Notes: generated from the letters alone by a model not told the origin. A stretch of DNA of 64,000 nt from Streptomyces olivaceus (GCF_000721235.1 NZ_JOFH01000027.1:248001-312000), one strand, 5' to 3'; positions 50,383 to 60,942 are shown, numbered from the stretch's first letter. Numbers and translations: made by a program.

Positions 50383-51083
50383 ACGGCTTCTTCGACATCC
50401 CGAGCGACCTCGACAACACGTACTTCGGCCTGATCGGCCTGCACCTGCGCGAGGCACTGCTGCCGGTGCTCGTCGGCCTGCTGGCCGCGCTGCCCGTCGC
50501 CCAGCTCTGCGTGCGCTTCCGCTGGCTGTACCCGCCGGTGCTCGGCGTGACCACCGTCTTCTACGCCGTCCCCTCGCTGGCCGTCTTCGTCGTCCTCATC
50601 GACTACACCGGCCAGACCGAGCTGACCGTGATGATCCCGCTGGCCGTCTACAGCCTGGTCGTCCTCGTCCCGGCGATCGTCGACGGTGTGCGGTCGGTGC
50701 CCGAGGAGACGCTGGCCGCGTCCACCGCCATGGGCTTCGGACCCGTACGCCGCTACCTCCAGGTGCAGCTGCCGATCGCCGTGCCCGCGATCCTCGCCGG
50801 GCTGCGGGTCGCCGTGTCGGCGAGCATCTCCCTGGTCAGCGTCGGCGCCCTCATCGGCAACCAGGGCGCCCTCGGCAACCTGCTCGCGGACGCCCAGAAG
50901 TACGGCCGGCCCGAGCTGGCGGTCAACTCCGTCCTCACCACCGCCGTACTGGCCGTCCTGTGCGACGCACTGCTCGTCCTGGTCCGCAACCTGCTGACGC
51001 CGTGGATGCCGCGCGGCGGGGGCGGGCGCCGCCCGAAGCAGGCCGCGGAGCGGCCCGAACCGCAGGAGGCGGCGACCCGGTGA
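50379..51083 (+). CDS. Compatible-solute ABC transporter permease 1 (OpuCB/D-like)
   Basis: This 234-residue permease has the EAA-like loop GVRSVPEETLAASTAMGFGP and helices such as LAVFVVLIDYTG and PAILAGLRVAVSASISLVSV. It overlaps the ATPase gene by 4 bp (GTGA) and the next permease by 4 bp. A hydrophilic tail (about 25 residues) follows the last helix. Confidence 0.92.
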   Translation: MNGFFDIPSDLDNTYFGLIGLHLREALLPVLVGLLAALPVAQLCVRFRWLYPPVLGVTTVFYAVPSLAVFVVLIDYTGQTELTVMIPLAVYSLVVLVPAIVDGVRSVPEETLAASTAMGFGPVRRYLQVQLPIAVPAILAGLRVAVSASISLVSVGALIGNQGALGNLLADAQKYGRPELAVNSVLTTAVLAVLCDALLVLVRNLLTPWMPRGGGGRRPKQAAERPEPQEAATR

Positions 51084-51745
51084 ACGTCCTCAACTTCGTC
51101 AACGCCTTCTTCAGCGACAGCGCCCACTGGCACGGCTACGACGGCATCCCGCAGCGCCTGCTGGAACACGTCCAGTACACGCTGATGGCGCTCGGCCTCG
51201 CGGCGGCCGTCGGGCTGCCCGTCGGGCTGCTGACCGGGCACACCGGGCGCGGCGGCAACGCCGTCGCCTTCGTCGCCACCGCCGCCCGCGCCCTGCCCAG
51301 CTTCGGCCTGCTGGTACTGATCGCCGTCGTCGTCGGCATCGGCCTGCTGCCCGTGATGGTGCCGCTCGTCGTGCTCGCGATCCCGCCCATCCTGGTCACC
51401 ACCTACGAGGCGGTCCGCTCCGTCGACCCCTCGCCGGTGGACGCCGCCCGGGGCATGGGCATGCACGAGTCGAGCATCCTCTTCCGCGTCGAACTGCCCG
51501 TCGCCCTCCCGCTCGTCCTGAGCGGACTGCGCTCGGCGGCCATCCAGGTCGTCTCCACGGCGACCATCGCCGCCTACGTCAGCCTCGGCGGGATCGGGCG
51601 CTACATCATCGACGGGCTCTACCAGCGCAACTACGAGAAGGTGGTCGGCGGCGCCTCGCTGGTGGCCGTCCTGGCACTCGTCACCCTCGCCGTCTTCTGG
51701 GCGGCCGGGCGGCTGGCCGTCTCGCCGGGGGTGCGCAGGCGCTGA
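51080..51745 (+). CDS. Compatible-solute ABC transporter permease 2 (OpuCB/D-like)
   Basis: This 221-residue permease has the conserved EAA loop TYEAVRSVDPSPVDAARGMGM and ELPVALPLVLSGLRSAAIQVVSTATIAAYV, typical of osmoprotectant transporters. It starts in the stop of the first permease gene (GTGA). Together they would form a heterodimeric channel. Confidence 0.92.
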   Translation: MNVLNFVNAFFSDSAHWHGYDGIPQRLLEHVQYTLMALGLAAAVGLPVGLLTGHTGRGGNAVAFVATAARALPSFGLLVLIAVVVGIGLLPVMVPLVVLAIPPILVTTYEAVRSVDPSPVDAARGMGMHESSILFRVELPVALPLVLSGLRSAAIQVVSTATIAAYVSLGGIGRYIIDGLYQRNYEKVVGGASLVAVLALVTLAVFWAAGRLAVSPGVRRR

Positions 51746-51863
51746 CGCCGGGGCGGGCGGGAGCGGTGGCGGCGGTGGCAGCGGTGGCGGCTGGGAGCGA
51801 GTGGGGCAAACCGTAACCAGGCCGTTCTTGACTGTCGTACAGCCGGATCGTTTGGATCGGTGG

Positions 51864-52826
51864 ATGACTTCTAGCACGAAGAGCAGCAGGTCCAGGACCA
51901 GGCACACCGGCGCGGCGGCCGTCGCGCTCACCGCTGCGGCGGCGCTGCTCGCGGGCTGTTCCTCCGACTCCGAAGACACCTCCGACAACCCGCTTGCGGG
52001 CGACAAGGCGGAGGCGGGCACCGTCGTCGTCGGTTCGAACAACTTCGCCGAGAGCACCCTGCTCGCCGACATCTACGGCGAGGCGCTCAAGGCCAAGGGC
52101 CTCAAGGTCACCTACAAGCACAACATAGGCAGCCGGGAGACGACGTACGGCCTGATGAAGAACGGCTCCGTCACAGTGCTGCCGGAGTACAACGGCTCGC
52201 TCCTCGCCTACCTCGACCCCAAGGCCGAGCAGGGGTCCGCCGACGCCGTCAACGAGGCGGTGAAGGGCAAGCTCGACAAGAAGCTCACGCTCCTCGAGTC
52301 CTCGCCGGCCGAGAACAAGGACTCGGTGACCGTCAACGCCGAGACCGCGAAGAAGCACGGCCTCACCGCCGAGTCGACCCTCGCCGACCTCAAGGACGCC
52401 GCACCGGACCTGGTGATCGGCGGCTCGCCGGAGTTCCAGACCCGGCAGCAGGGGCTCAAGGGGCTGGAGTCGGTCTACGGCCTGAAGTTCAAGTCCTTCA
52501 AGGCGCTCGACGCGGGCGGCCCGCTGACCCAGTCGGCGCTGACCAAGAACGACGTGCAGGCGGCGGACCTCTTCACCACCGACCCGACCATCGTCAAGGA
52601 GAAGTTCGTCGTCCTGAAGGACTCGGAGAACCTCTTCGGCCACGCCAACGTGACTCCGCTGGTCACCAAGGAGGGGCTGTCCGACGAGGGCGTCGCCGCG
52701 CTCAACGCGGTCTCCGCCAAGCTGGACACGGAGACGCTCCTCGACCTGGACGCCCAGGTCCAGCTGGACAAGAAGGACCCGCTGGACGTGGCCAAGGAGT
52801 GGCTCAAGTCCGCGGGTCTCTCCTGA
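51864..52826 (+). CDS. Compatible-solute substrate-binding lipoprotein (OpuCC-like)
   Basis: This 320-residue lipoprotein has a signal peptide and lipobox LLAGC (Cys32), then a type-II binding protein: TVVVGSNNFAESTLLADIYGEALKAKG, VTVLPEYNGSLLAYL, VIGGSPEFQTRQQGLKG and DLFTTDPTIVKEKFVVLKD, as in glycine betaine/choline-binding proteins. ATG 51864 is chosen for its signal-peptide-like N-terminus. The 118-bp gap before it may hold its own promoter. Confidence 0.93.
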   Translation: MTSSTKSSRSRTRHTGAAAVALTAAAALLAGCSSDSEDTSDNPLAGDKAEAGTVVVGSNNFAESTLLADIYGEALKAKGLKVTYKHNIGSRETTYGLMKNGSVTVLPEYNGSLLAYLDPKAEQGSADAVNEAVKGKLDKKLTLLESSPAENKDSVTVNAETAKKHGLTAESTLADLKDAAPDLVIGGSPEFQTRQQGLKGLESVYGLKFKSFKALDAGGPLTQSALTKNDVQAADLFTTDPTIVKEKFVVLKDSENLFGHANVTPLVTKEGLSDEGVAALNAVSAKLDTETLLDLDAQVQLDKKDPLDVAKEWLKSAGLS

Positions 52827-52846
52827 CGCGTTCCGGCACCCTCCCG

Positions 52847-52886
52847 ACGTTCGGCGGCGTCTCCTGACGTTCGCCGACGTCTCTTG
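52847..52886. repeat. 20-bp imperfect direct repeat, 2 copies
   Basis: ACGTTCGGCGGCGTCTCCTG is followed by ACGTTCGCCGACGTCTCTTG, 20 bases after the binding-protein stop, which itself lies in a similar TCTCCTGACG word. This suggests duplication of the gene's 3' end. It lies between convergent gene ends. Confidence 0.7.
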
Positions 52887-52900
52887 ACGCCAGACGCCCG

Positions 52901-53524
52901 TTACGACGCCGCGGCCCCGGTCGCGGCGTCGATCAGCTGGTCGATCAGGGCGATGAGCACGTCCCGGCTGGAGGTCCGCTCCCGCGCGTCGCACAGCAGC
53001 ACCTGGACGTGGTCCGGCAGCGCGAGCGCCTCGCGGATCTCCGCGGCCGGGTACGGGTGGCGGCCGTGGAAGCCGTTGACGCCGACGACGAAGGGGATGC
53101 CCCGCCGCTCGAAGAAGTCGATCGCGGCGAAACTCGACTCGGGCCTGCGGACGTCGACCAGGACCACCGCCCCGAGCGCCCCGATCGCCAGGTCGTTCCA
53201 CATGAACCAGAACCGCTGCTGTCCGGGCGTGCCGAACAGGTACAGCACCAGGTCCCGGGTGATGGTGATCCGCCCGAAGTCCAGGGCCACGGTCGTGGCC
53301 CGCTTCTCCTCGATGCCGGCGAGATCGTCGATGTCGAGTCCCGCCGCGGTCAGCGGCTCCTCGGTACGCAGCGGGGCGATCTCGCTCACCGACCCGACCA
53401 TGGTGGTCTTGCCGACGCCGAAGCCCCCGGCGATGAGGATCTTGACGGCATCCGGCGCGGCGGAGCGCGCGGTGGGGCGGGGGGATGCCGTGGGCGCCGG
53501 AGCGGCGCGGTCAGAGCCGGCCAA
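52901..53524 (-). CDS. cvnD: Conservon GTP-binding protein CvnD
   Basis: This 207-residue Ras-like GTPase has ILIAGGFGVGKTTMVGSVSEI (P-loop), LDFGRI and YLFGTPGQQRF (switch II-like), and VVGVNGFHG in place of NKxD. This is the typical ATP/GTP-binding protein of conservons. A TTG start at 53524 with GAGGGA upstream overlaps cvnC by 14 bp. It would work at the membrane with the kinase-like CvnA in a G-protein-like relay. Confidence 0.93.
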   Translation of the reverse strand: MAGSDRAAPAPTASPRPTARSAAPDAVKILIAGGFGVGKTTMVGSVSEIAPLRTEEPLTAAGLDIDDLAGIEEKRATTVALDFGRITITRDLVLYLFGTPGQQRFWFMWNDLAIGALGAVVLVDVRRPESSFAAIDFFERRGIPFVVGVNGFHGRHPYPAAEIREALALPDHVQVLLCDARERTSSRDVLIALIDQLIDAATGAAAS

Positions 53525-53870
53525 GGCCGTCCCTCACTTTCTGCAGCAGGTCCAGGTCCGGTGTGGCGAGGTTGACCGGGTGCGGCGGCCGGGCCGTGAT
53601 CCGGTCCGCCTCCACCAGGTCCGAGAGCAGGATCACGACCACGCTCACCGGCAGGTCGAGGCGGGCCGCGACCTCCGCCACGGCCACCGGCCTGGCGCAC
53701 AGCCGCAGGATCCGCAGGTGCTCGGGCTGCGGACGCGCGGCCCGGTCGGGCTGCGGATCGCACGCGGTCACCGTCGTGATGAGCGTGAAGTCGGCGCGGC
53801 TGGGCCGGGTCCGGCCGCCGGTCAGGGTGAACGGCCGTACGAGCCGGCCCCCCGCGTCGCCTCCGGTCAC
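53511..53870 (-). CDS. cvnC: Conservon DUF742 protein CvnC
   Basis: This 119-residue DUF742 protein has VRPFTLTGGRTRP, SRADFTLITTV, LRILRLCARPVAVAEVAARL and SVVVILLSDLVEA. The domain is a winged-helix-like module found in every conservon. It starts one base after the cvnB stop and overlaps cvnD, so the four proteins are made in ratio. Confidence 0.93.
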   Translation of the reverse strand: MTGGDAGGRLVRPFTLTGGRTRPSRADFTLITTVTACDPQPDRAARPQPEHLRILRLCARPVAVAEVAARLDLPVSVVVILLSDLVEADRITARPPHPVNLATPDLDLLQKVRDGLGRL

Positions 53871-53871
53871 G

Positions 53872-54291
53872 TCACTCGCCGGGGCCGGCGGTGGCCCGCG
53901 GTGCCGCGCTCAGGTGCTCGCCGATCTTCTTCACCAGCATGTTCATCTGGTACGCCACGACGCCGACGTCGGCGTTCGGCCCGGTGAGCACGACCAGGTG
54001 CGCGCCGGGGCCGGCGGAGGTGAGGATCAGGTAGCTGTTGGCCATCTCGATGAGCGCCTGGCGGACCGGGCCGCCGCGGAAGTCCATGCTGACGCCCTTG
54101 CTCAGACTCATCAGCCCCGAGGCGGTCGCCGCCAGCCGCTCCGCGTCGTCCCGCAGGAACCCGGTGGACTTGCTGACGACCAGTCCGTCCTCGGAGAGCA
54201 CCACCGCCTGGTTCACGTCGGCGACCCGCTCCACGAGTCCGGTGAGCAATTGATCCAGCTCGGTGTGCGTGGCGGGGGAGGGTCGGGTCAT
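53872..54291 (-). CDS. cvnB: Conservon roadblock/LC7 protein CvnB
   Basis: This 139-residue roadblock/LC7 fold has ELDQLLTGLVERVADVNQAVVLSEDG, LMSLSKGVSMDFRGG and LLVKKIGEHL. In conservons these act as GTPase-activating-like partners of CvnD. Its ATG overlaps the cvnA stop (ATGA). Confidence 0.94.
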   Translation of the reverse strand: MTRPSPATHTELDQLLTGLVERVADVNQAVVLSEDGLVVSKSTGFLRDDAERLAATASGLMSLSKGVSMDFRGGPVRQALIEMANSYLILTSAGPGAHLVVLTGPNADVGVVAYQMNMLVKKIGEHLSAAPRATAGPGE

Positions 54292-56960
54292 CGGCTGTCC
54301 TTCGTCGGCGATCGGCGGTCGGCAGGGGGAGTCGAGGGGGCGGCTGAGGAGAAAACCTGGCCGTCGGAGGCGGAGTGGTCGCCGGGGGTGGGGCCGGCGC
54401 CGTGGTCGGGGCCGGCGTCGTGGCCGGGGTGGGCCGGAGGCCCGGCGGGGTCGGGGCCGAAGTGGGTGCCGTTCATGCCGTCGTCCGTGCCGTCGTGCGC
54501 GTCGTCGTCGGTCTGGGCCCGCAGCGAGCCGCGCTGGAAACCGGCGAGGGAGGAGGCGGCGCGCTCGGCCGTGAAGTCGGCCCAGTCGTCGGACGAACCG
54601 TTCCTGCCGCCCCGGCCGCCGAGGTCCTCGTCGCGCAGTTCGGCGGCGAGGCTGGTCTGCGGCACCCTCCGGGGCAGCGGCGCCAGACCGCCCCGCTCGG
54701 CGGAGTCGGCGGCCGGCGCGGACCGGCTCACGGGGAGCGGCCGCGGCGGCCGTACGGGCCGTTGCGCGGGAGCAGCGCCGTTCGACGCCGGCCCGGCGGG
54801 CGAGGCCGTCCGTCCGGCTCCGCCGACTGCCGCGGTCACGGCGAAGTCACCGGAGGAGCCGGGGGATCCGGGGGAGCCGAGGGAGCCGGAGGGACCCGAA
54901 GACGGGGAGGCGGCGGAGGCGGCGGAGGAGACGGACGGGCGGGCCGAGCCGGCCGGGTCCGCCATGTCGGACGTGGGCACCGCGGGTATCCCCCTCCCGT
55001 CGCCGGACCCGCTCCCGCCGGTCACGTCACGGACCACGATCTCGTACGGGATCAGCACGATCGCCGTGGTCCCGCCGTACGGCGACGGGCGCAGCGTGAC
55101 GGTGACGCCGTGCCGGTGCGCGAGGCGTGCCACCACGAACATGCCGAGCCGCAGGTCGTCGGCGAGGGCCACCACGTCGAACTGCGGCGCCACCGCCAGC
55201 TGTTCGTTGAAGGAGGCGTAGTCCTCCTCCGACATGCCGAGCCCGCGGTCCTCGATCTCGATCGCCAGACCCTTGGCCACCAGCGCCGCCCGCACACCGA
55301 CCGGGTTGGGGGCGGGGGAGTACGCGGTCGCGTTGTCGATCAGCTCGGCGAGCAGGTGGATCACGTCCGCCACCGCGGGCGGGGCGAGGCCGACCTCCTC
55401 GTCGGCGTGCAGCTCCACGCGCTGGTACTCGGCGACCTCGCCGACGGCGCTGCGCAGGATGTCGACCAGCGAGACGGGCTCGCGCCAGGTGCGCCGGGGC
55501 TGCTCGCCGCTGATGATGACGAGGTTTTCCTCGTAGCGGCGCAACTGGCTCGCCGTGGAGTCCAGTTCGTACAGCCCCTTGAGGATCTCGGGGTCGGTGT
55601 GCTCGCGTTCCAGCGCGTCCAGCTTGCCGAGCTGCATGTTGACGAGGTTCTGGCTCTGCCGGGCGATGCCCAGGATCACCTTCTGGAAGCCGCGCCGGGT
55701 GTCGGCCAGTTCGACCGCGGTGTGCACGGCGGTGCGCTGGGCCGTGTTGAACGCCTGCGCGACCTGGCCGAGTTCGTCGTGCCCGTAGTCCAGCGGCGGC
55801 GTCGCCGACTCCACGTCGACCTTCTCGCCCCGCTCCAGCCGGGCCACCACGTCGGGCAGCCGCTCCTCGGCCAGGCCGAGCGTGGCCAGCCGCAGCCCGC
55901 GCAGGCGCCGGGAGAGCGAACGGGTGATGCGCCAGGAGATGAAGACGCAGAGCAGCAGGGCCACCAGGCCGCCCGCGCTGAGGATGCCGGCCTTGATCAG
56001 CAGGCCGCGGGCCTCACCGGCGCTGCGGTCGAGGAGTCCCTCGGTCTGCTGCCGGATGAGCTGGCCGTACTGGACGCGGATCTTCTCGAAGGCGGTGACC
56101 CAGCGCTGCCGCGCGTCGGGCAGGTCGATCCGGTTCTCCCCGCCCGCCGTGCGGGCCGCGAGCACCTGGTCCTCGACGTCCTGCATCGACTTCCACTCGG
56201 CGCTCGCGAGGATCCGCTCGGTCTGCGTCTTCGCGCTGCCGCTCAGGGAGGGCACGATCTGGCTCTGCACCAGCCAGCGGCGGGTGTGCACCAGCTGGGT
56301 GAATCGCGTCCACTGCTCGTCGTCCATCCGGTCGGACGGCCAGGCCAGCGTGAGCCGGGCGTCCTCCTGGGAGGCCAGCTCGGCGGCCTGCTCCAGGGAG
56401 ACCAGCGGGCCCGCCTGCGAAGTGAGGTCGCCGTCGTCGACCTGGGAGAGCTCCTGGAAGGCGTGGATCTGGTCGTCGACGATCGAGGTGAACTGGTCGA
56501 GCGCCTGCTCGGAGGTGATGTCGGTGGGGTTGTCCACCTGGCTGCGGTAGTACTCCAGGCTGGTCACCGAGCCGAGCACCGAGTACAGCCGGTCCGAGAT
56601 ACGGGAGGGGGCGCGGTCGATCGCGTTGGACTGGCCGACCAGTTGCGCGACCGCCGCGTCCGTCTTCTCGCGCTGCTCGTCCAGTGCCGTCCGGTCGCCG
56701 TCCGGCGCGGCCAGCCACGCGGCCGACAGGCTGCGCTCCTGCTGCAGGGCCAGGGTGGCCTCGGTGCCCATGGCGCCGGTGTCGCGGCTCAACTGCGTCT
56801 GGGCACGCAGCTGCAGTCCCTCCGAGAACATCTGGATCGTCGTGACGCTCCACATCCCGGCGAGGGTGACGCCCGGAACCAGCGCGAGGAGGATCAGGGA
56901 GAGACGTATGGAGCCGAGGCGGCGCCGGGCACCCTTCTTCCGTGTCTTCCGTGCAGGCAT
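54288..56960 (-). CDS. cvnA: Conservon sensor kinase-like protein CvnA
   Basis: This 890-residue protein has a short basic N-terminus, TM1 (about 19-41), a large extracellular NIT-type helical sensor (about 45-320), TM2 (about 325-350), HAMP, and an HATPase_c domain with VIHLLAELIDNATAYSP and IEIEDRGLGMSEED. No HisKA phospho-His motif is evident, as usual in conservons. The final 230 residues are a disordered Pro/Ser/Gly-rich tail. A binding lipoprotein gene lies 65 bp upstream, suggesting that it senses a bound ligand. Confidence 0.93.
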   Translation of the reverse strand: MPARKTRKKGARRRLGSIRLSLILLALVPGVTLAGMWSVTTIQMFSEGLQLRAQTQLSRDTGAMGTEATLALQQERSLSAAWLAAPDGDRTALDEQREKTDAAVAQLVGQSNAIDRAPSRISDRLYSVLGSVTSLEYYRSQVDNPTDITSEQALDQFTSIVDDQIHAFQELSQVDDGDLTSQAGPLVSLEQAAELASQEDARLTLAWPSDRMDDEQWTRFTQLVHTRRWLVQSQIVPSLSGSAKTQTERILASAEWKSMQDVEDQVLAARTAGGENRIDLPDARQRWVTAFEKIRVQYGQLIRQQTEGLLDRSAGEARGLLIKAGILSAGGLVALLLCVFISWRITRSLSRRLRGLRLATLGLAEERLPDVVARLERGEKVDVESATPPLDYGHDELGQVAQAFNTAQRTAVHTAVELADTRRGFQKVILGIARQSQNLVNMQLGKLDALEREHTDPEILKGLYELDSTASQLRRYEENLVIISGEQPRRTWREPVSLVDILRSAVGEVAEYQRVELHADEEVGLAPPAVADVIHLLAELIDNATAYSPAPNPVGVRAALVAKGLAIEIEDRGLGMSEEDYASFNEQLAVAPQFDVVALADDLRLGMFVVARLAHRHGVTVTLRPSPYGGTTAIVLIPYEIVVRDVTGGSGSGDGRGIPAVPTSDMADPAGSARPSVSSAASAASPSSGPSGSLGSPGSPGSSGDFAVTAAVGGAGRTASPAGPASNGAAPAQRPVRPPRPLPVSRSAPAADSAERGGLAPLPRRVPQTSLAAELRDEDLGGRGGRNGSSDDWADFTAERAASSLAGFQRGSLRAQTDDDAHDGTDDGMNGTHFGPDPAGPPAHPGHDAGPDHGAGPTPGDHSASDGQVFSSAAPSTPPADRRSPTKDSR

Positions 56961-57025
56961 TGTCGTCCTAGGCGATCAGTGGGTGGGGGCGGATATGCGC
57001 CGGCGTCGGCTGCCGCGGGGCCCGG

Positions 57026-58039
57026 TCACCGGGTGCCTCCCGCAGCGTACTTGCCGACCTCGTCGGCGTTCTCGCGGGTCACGAACGCGGGCCCGGTCAG
57101 GACCGGGGCCTCGGTGCCGCCGCTGACGTTGCCGTTGGTGCGGTACAGCCACAGGGCGTCCACCGAGAGGTAGCCCTGGAGGTACGGCTGCTGGTCGACG
57201 GCGAACTGGATGTCCCCGCGCTTGATGGCGGCGATCAGGTCCTCGCTGAGGTCGAAGGTGGCCACCTTCGCCTTGCTGCCCGCATCGTCGACCGAGTCGA
57301 CCGCGGTCAGGGCGAACGCCGCGCCGTTCATGACCACCTCGTCGATGCTGTTGTCCTGCTTCAGCCGGGCGGTGACGGACGTGCGGACGGCCTCCATGTC
57401 GCTGCCCTCGACGTAGAGCATCTCTGTCTCGCCCTCGAAGGTCTTCTTCACGCCGGCGCAGCGTGCCTCCACGGCGACGTTGCCCCGCTCGTGGATGACG
57501 CACAGGGCGTGCTTGGCCTTGAGGGAGTTCAGCTTGTCGCCGACGGCGCGGCCGGCGACGCTCTCGTCCTGGCCGAAGTAGGTCAACAGGCCGGTCCCAC
57601 GCCAGGCGTCCATGCCGGAGTTGAGGCCGACGACGGGGATGCCGGCGGCCTTGGCCTCGGCCACCGGTGCCTTCATGGCCTGCGTTTTGGCCAGCGTCAC
57701 GGCGATGCCGTCGACCTTGTCGCGGACGGCGTCGCGCACCAGGTCGGCCTGGTCGGCGGTGTCGGCGTCGCCCGCGTAGGTGAGGTCGACGCCGTCCTTC
57801 GCGGCCGCCGCCTCCGCGCCCTTGCGGACCCGGTCCCAGAAGGCGTCGCCCTCGTCGCCGTGGGTGACCATGACGATCCTCATCCGGTTGGATCCGGACC
57901 CGCCCGCGGCGTCTGCCGCCGAGCCGTCCTCGTCCCCGCCGAATACGGAGCAGCCTGCGGCCAGCAGACAGACGGCCGCGGCGAAGGCCGCGGCGCGCAG
58001 AGGTCTGAAGGAGTGGGTGGACGGGTGAGATGTACTCAT
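57026..58039 (-). CDS. Orphan sugar-binding lipoprotein (RbsB-like) upstream of conservon
   Basis: This 337-residue protein has lipobox LLAAGC (Cys30) and a type-I periplasmic binding fold: MRIVMVTHGDEGDAFWDRVRKGAE, AVRDKVDGIAVTLAKTQAMK, GIPVVGLNSGMDAW, EVVMNGAAFALTAV and KVATFDLSEDLIAAIKRGDI. No ABC transporter genes are adjacent. It starts the cluster that continues with cvnABCD, so it likely serves as a ligand receptor for CvnA and not as part of an importer. The partner role is inferred. Confidence 0.88.
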   Translation of the reverse strand: MSTSHPSTHSFRPLRAAAFAAAVCLLAAGCSVFGGDEDGSAADAAGGSGSNRMRIVMVTHGDEGDAFWDRVRKGAEAAAAKDGVDLTYAGDADTADQADLVRDAVRDKVDGIAVTLAKTQAMKAPVAEAKAAGIPVVGLNSGMDAWRGTGLLTYFGQDESVAGRAVGDKLNSLKAKHALCVIHERGNVAVEARCAGVKKTFEGETEMLYVEGSDMEAVRTSVTARLKQDNSIDEVVMNGAAFALTAVDSVDDAGSKAKVATFDLSEDLIAAIKRGDIQFAVDQQPYLQGYLSVDALWLYRTNGNVSGGTEAPVLTGPAFVTRENADEVGKYAAGGTR

Positions 58040-58470
58040 GGGGGTTGGGGCACCTCGCTGTGCAGCCGAGCAGGAGGAACGGGACGAGCGTCCCGGAGCC
58101 GCGGGTCAGTGCGCCAACCGGGTGAAACTCGCCTGGCCGGAGCAAACCGTGTGTGACGGCTGGGAGTCAAGTGATCAGCGACCTGGTGTGAGTCGTCGGT
58201 GCCGCATCGTGATGAACGCGGTCGGCGAAAGCGGGCGGAAGCGGAATCCCGGGCGGTATGCAGCCACGGGGGCGCACGTCCGCCGTGCTCGGCACCCGAC
58301 GTCCGGCACCGGGCGTCCGGCACCGGGTATCCGGCACCGGGTATCCGGAATCGGGTACCGGGCGGGCGGCGCCGGGTATTTGGAATCGGGTGCCGGGCGG
58401 GCGGCGCCCGGCGTCCGTGCTCCGGGTGCGTGCCGGAGCGCGGATGCCGGGCGGTCCGTGCGCCGGGTGG
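58040..58470. other. Intergenic, 431 bp, promoter region and tandem repeats
   Basis: The part near 58100-58210 is the promoter side of the lipoprotein-conservon unit. From 58291 to 58416 the sequence is a tandem repeat (separate entry). No gene or RNA was recognised. Confidence 0.6.
58291..58416. repeat. 14-bp tandem repeat (4 copies) passing into a 35-bp repeat (2 copies)
   Basis: GGCACCGGGYRTCC-type units occupy 58291-58346. They are followed by two 35-bp units beginning GGAATCGGGT (58347-58381 and 58382-58416). The array lies beyond the DUF6114 stop. Frames rotate with each 14-bp unit, so it is not coding. Confidence 0.85.
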
Positions 58471-58929
58471 TCAGGCGGTGCCGCCCGCGCCCTGCTCCAG
58501 GGGCGGCGGGGCCGTGCGTGCGGCCCGTGCCGCCTTCCTGCGGCGTCGGCGGTCGCGGCGCGACTCCTGGTCCGGAAGCCAGCCGAAGACCAGGCAGCTG
58601 CCGACGCAGCCGAGGAGCAGCCCGACGAGGAAGCCGCCCAGGTTGGAGGTGATCCAGGTGCCCAGGGAGGCCAGCACGCCGATGAGGGAGTAGAAGAGGC
58701 GCTGGGCGGGGTTCACCAGCGCCAGCACTCCGCACAGCAGCATCACGACCGGCAGCAGGTACCCGGCGGCGCCCTGCATGCCGACGTGGATCACGACCTT
58801 GAAGGACGCCTTCATGGTGAACAGGACCTCGGCCCCGCCCAGGGCGAGCAGCAGACCGCCCCAGAACGGCCGTCCGGACCGCCAGTCGCGGAACGCGGCC
58901 CGGAAGCCCCTGCGCCGGTCGCCGGGCAT
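58471..58929 (-). CDS. DUF6114-like membrane protein
   Basis: This 152-residue protein has three or four membrane helices (PFWGGLLLALGGAEVLF; GYLLPVVMLLCGVLALV; LFYSLIGVLASLG; FLVGLLLGCVGSCLVFGWL) and a basic tail (RRDRRRRRKAARAA). DUF6114 assignment is from memory, as are reports that such genes pair with DUF6230. It overlaps the previous gene by TGATG. Function unknown; a cell-surface or spore role is possible. Confidence 0.8.
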   Translation of the reverse strand: MPGDRRRGFRAAFRDWRSGRPFWGGLLLALGGAEVLFTMKASFKVVIHVGMQGAAGYLLPVVMLLCGVLALVNPAQRLFYSLIGVLASLGTWITSNLGGFLVGLLLGCVGSCLVFGWLPDQESRRDRRRRRKAARAARTAPPPLEQGAGGTA

Positions 58930-59579
58930 CAGCAGCCCGACCCGCTGAAGCGCAGCTTGAGGCCGGGCAGCTTGAACACCGCGGCCGTGGTGGCGTAGTT
59001 GGTCTGACGCAGGTTCTTGATGTGCACGGTGTCGGCCTGCTGGCTGAAGACGCCGATCGGTCCGCGCCCCTTCGGTCCCGCCTTGTCCAGCGTGCCGGCG
59101 TCGTTGCCGATCTCGATGTTGTTGAAGGAGGCGTCGCCCGACAGGAACGTCGAGTCGGTCGTCAGATCGCTCGCGGAGACCCGGGTGCTCCCGTCGCCCG
59201 CGGTGATGAGGAGGTTGGTGCCGCCCAGGTCGACGCTCTGGCACAGCTTGGTGAGCTTGGCGTTCTCGATCACCGAGGTGACGACCAGTACCTGGCCGCC
59301 GGTGTCGCCGGCGTTCGGACTGCCCTCGGCCATGTTGTCGAGTCCGCCGAACTGGGCGAATCCGTTGCCGTCGAGTTCCGTGGCGGTGACGGTGAAGGGC
59401 ATGCCGGAGATGGCGAACTGCACGCCGAGGGCGCCCTGGGCGGTGAGGACCGCCAGAGTCGCGGTGACGGCGGCGGCGGGCACCGCGAGGACCGCGGCCC
59501 GGCGCAGCCTGACCCGGCCGGGTCTCGCGTGCTCGGAGGTGTTGCCGGCGGACGGGGTGTCGTCCGGGGACGGGGCCAT
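58929..59579 (-). CDS. DUF6230-like exported protein
   Basis: This 216-residue protein has one N-terminal membrane segment (VRLRRAAVLAVPAAAVTATLAVL) and a beta-rich exterior (VQFAISGMPFTVTATELDGNG; TVHIKNLRQTNYATTAAVFKLPGL) ending in Cys. Homologues were once mislabelled cholesterol esterase; no esterase motif is seen. ATG 59579 is preferred because GGGAG lies 5 bases before it; ATG 59597 is an alternative. It is translationally coupled to DUF6114. Confidence 0.8.
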   Translation of the reverse strand: MAPSPDDTPSAGNTSEHARPGRVRLRRAAVLAVPAAAVTATLAVLTAQGALGVQFAISGMPFTVTATELDGNGFAQFGGLDNMAEGSPNAGDTGGQVLVVTSVIENAKLTKLCQSVDLGGTNLLITAGDGSTRVSASDLTTDSTFLSGDASFNNIEIGNDAGTLDKAGPKGRGPIGVFSQQADTVHIKNLRQTNYATTAAVFKLPGLKLRFSGSGC

Positions 59580-60862
<1,283 letters not shown>

Positions 60863-60903
60863 CGGAAACCGCCCCGGCACCGTCCCGGCACGGCGTCGAA
60901 ACC

Positions 60904-60942
60904 CCCGGTCCGCCCGGCCCGCCCCGCAACGGGCGGACCGGG
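60904..60942 (+). terminator. Hairpin terminator after the secreted protein gene
   Basis: A perfect 13-bp stem CCCGGTCCGCCCG / CGGGCGGACCGGG with a 13-base loop lies 41 bases after the stop. There is no T run. It isolates the gene from cprB. Confidence 0.75.
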
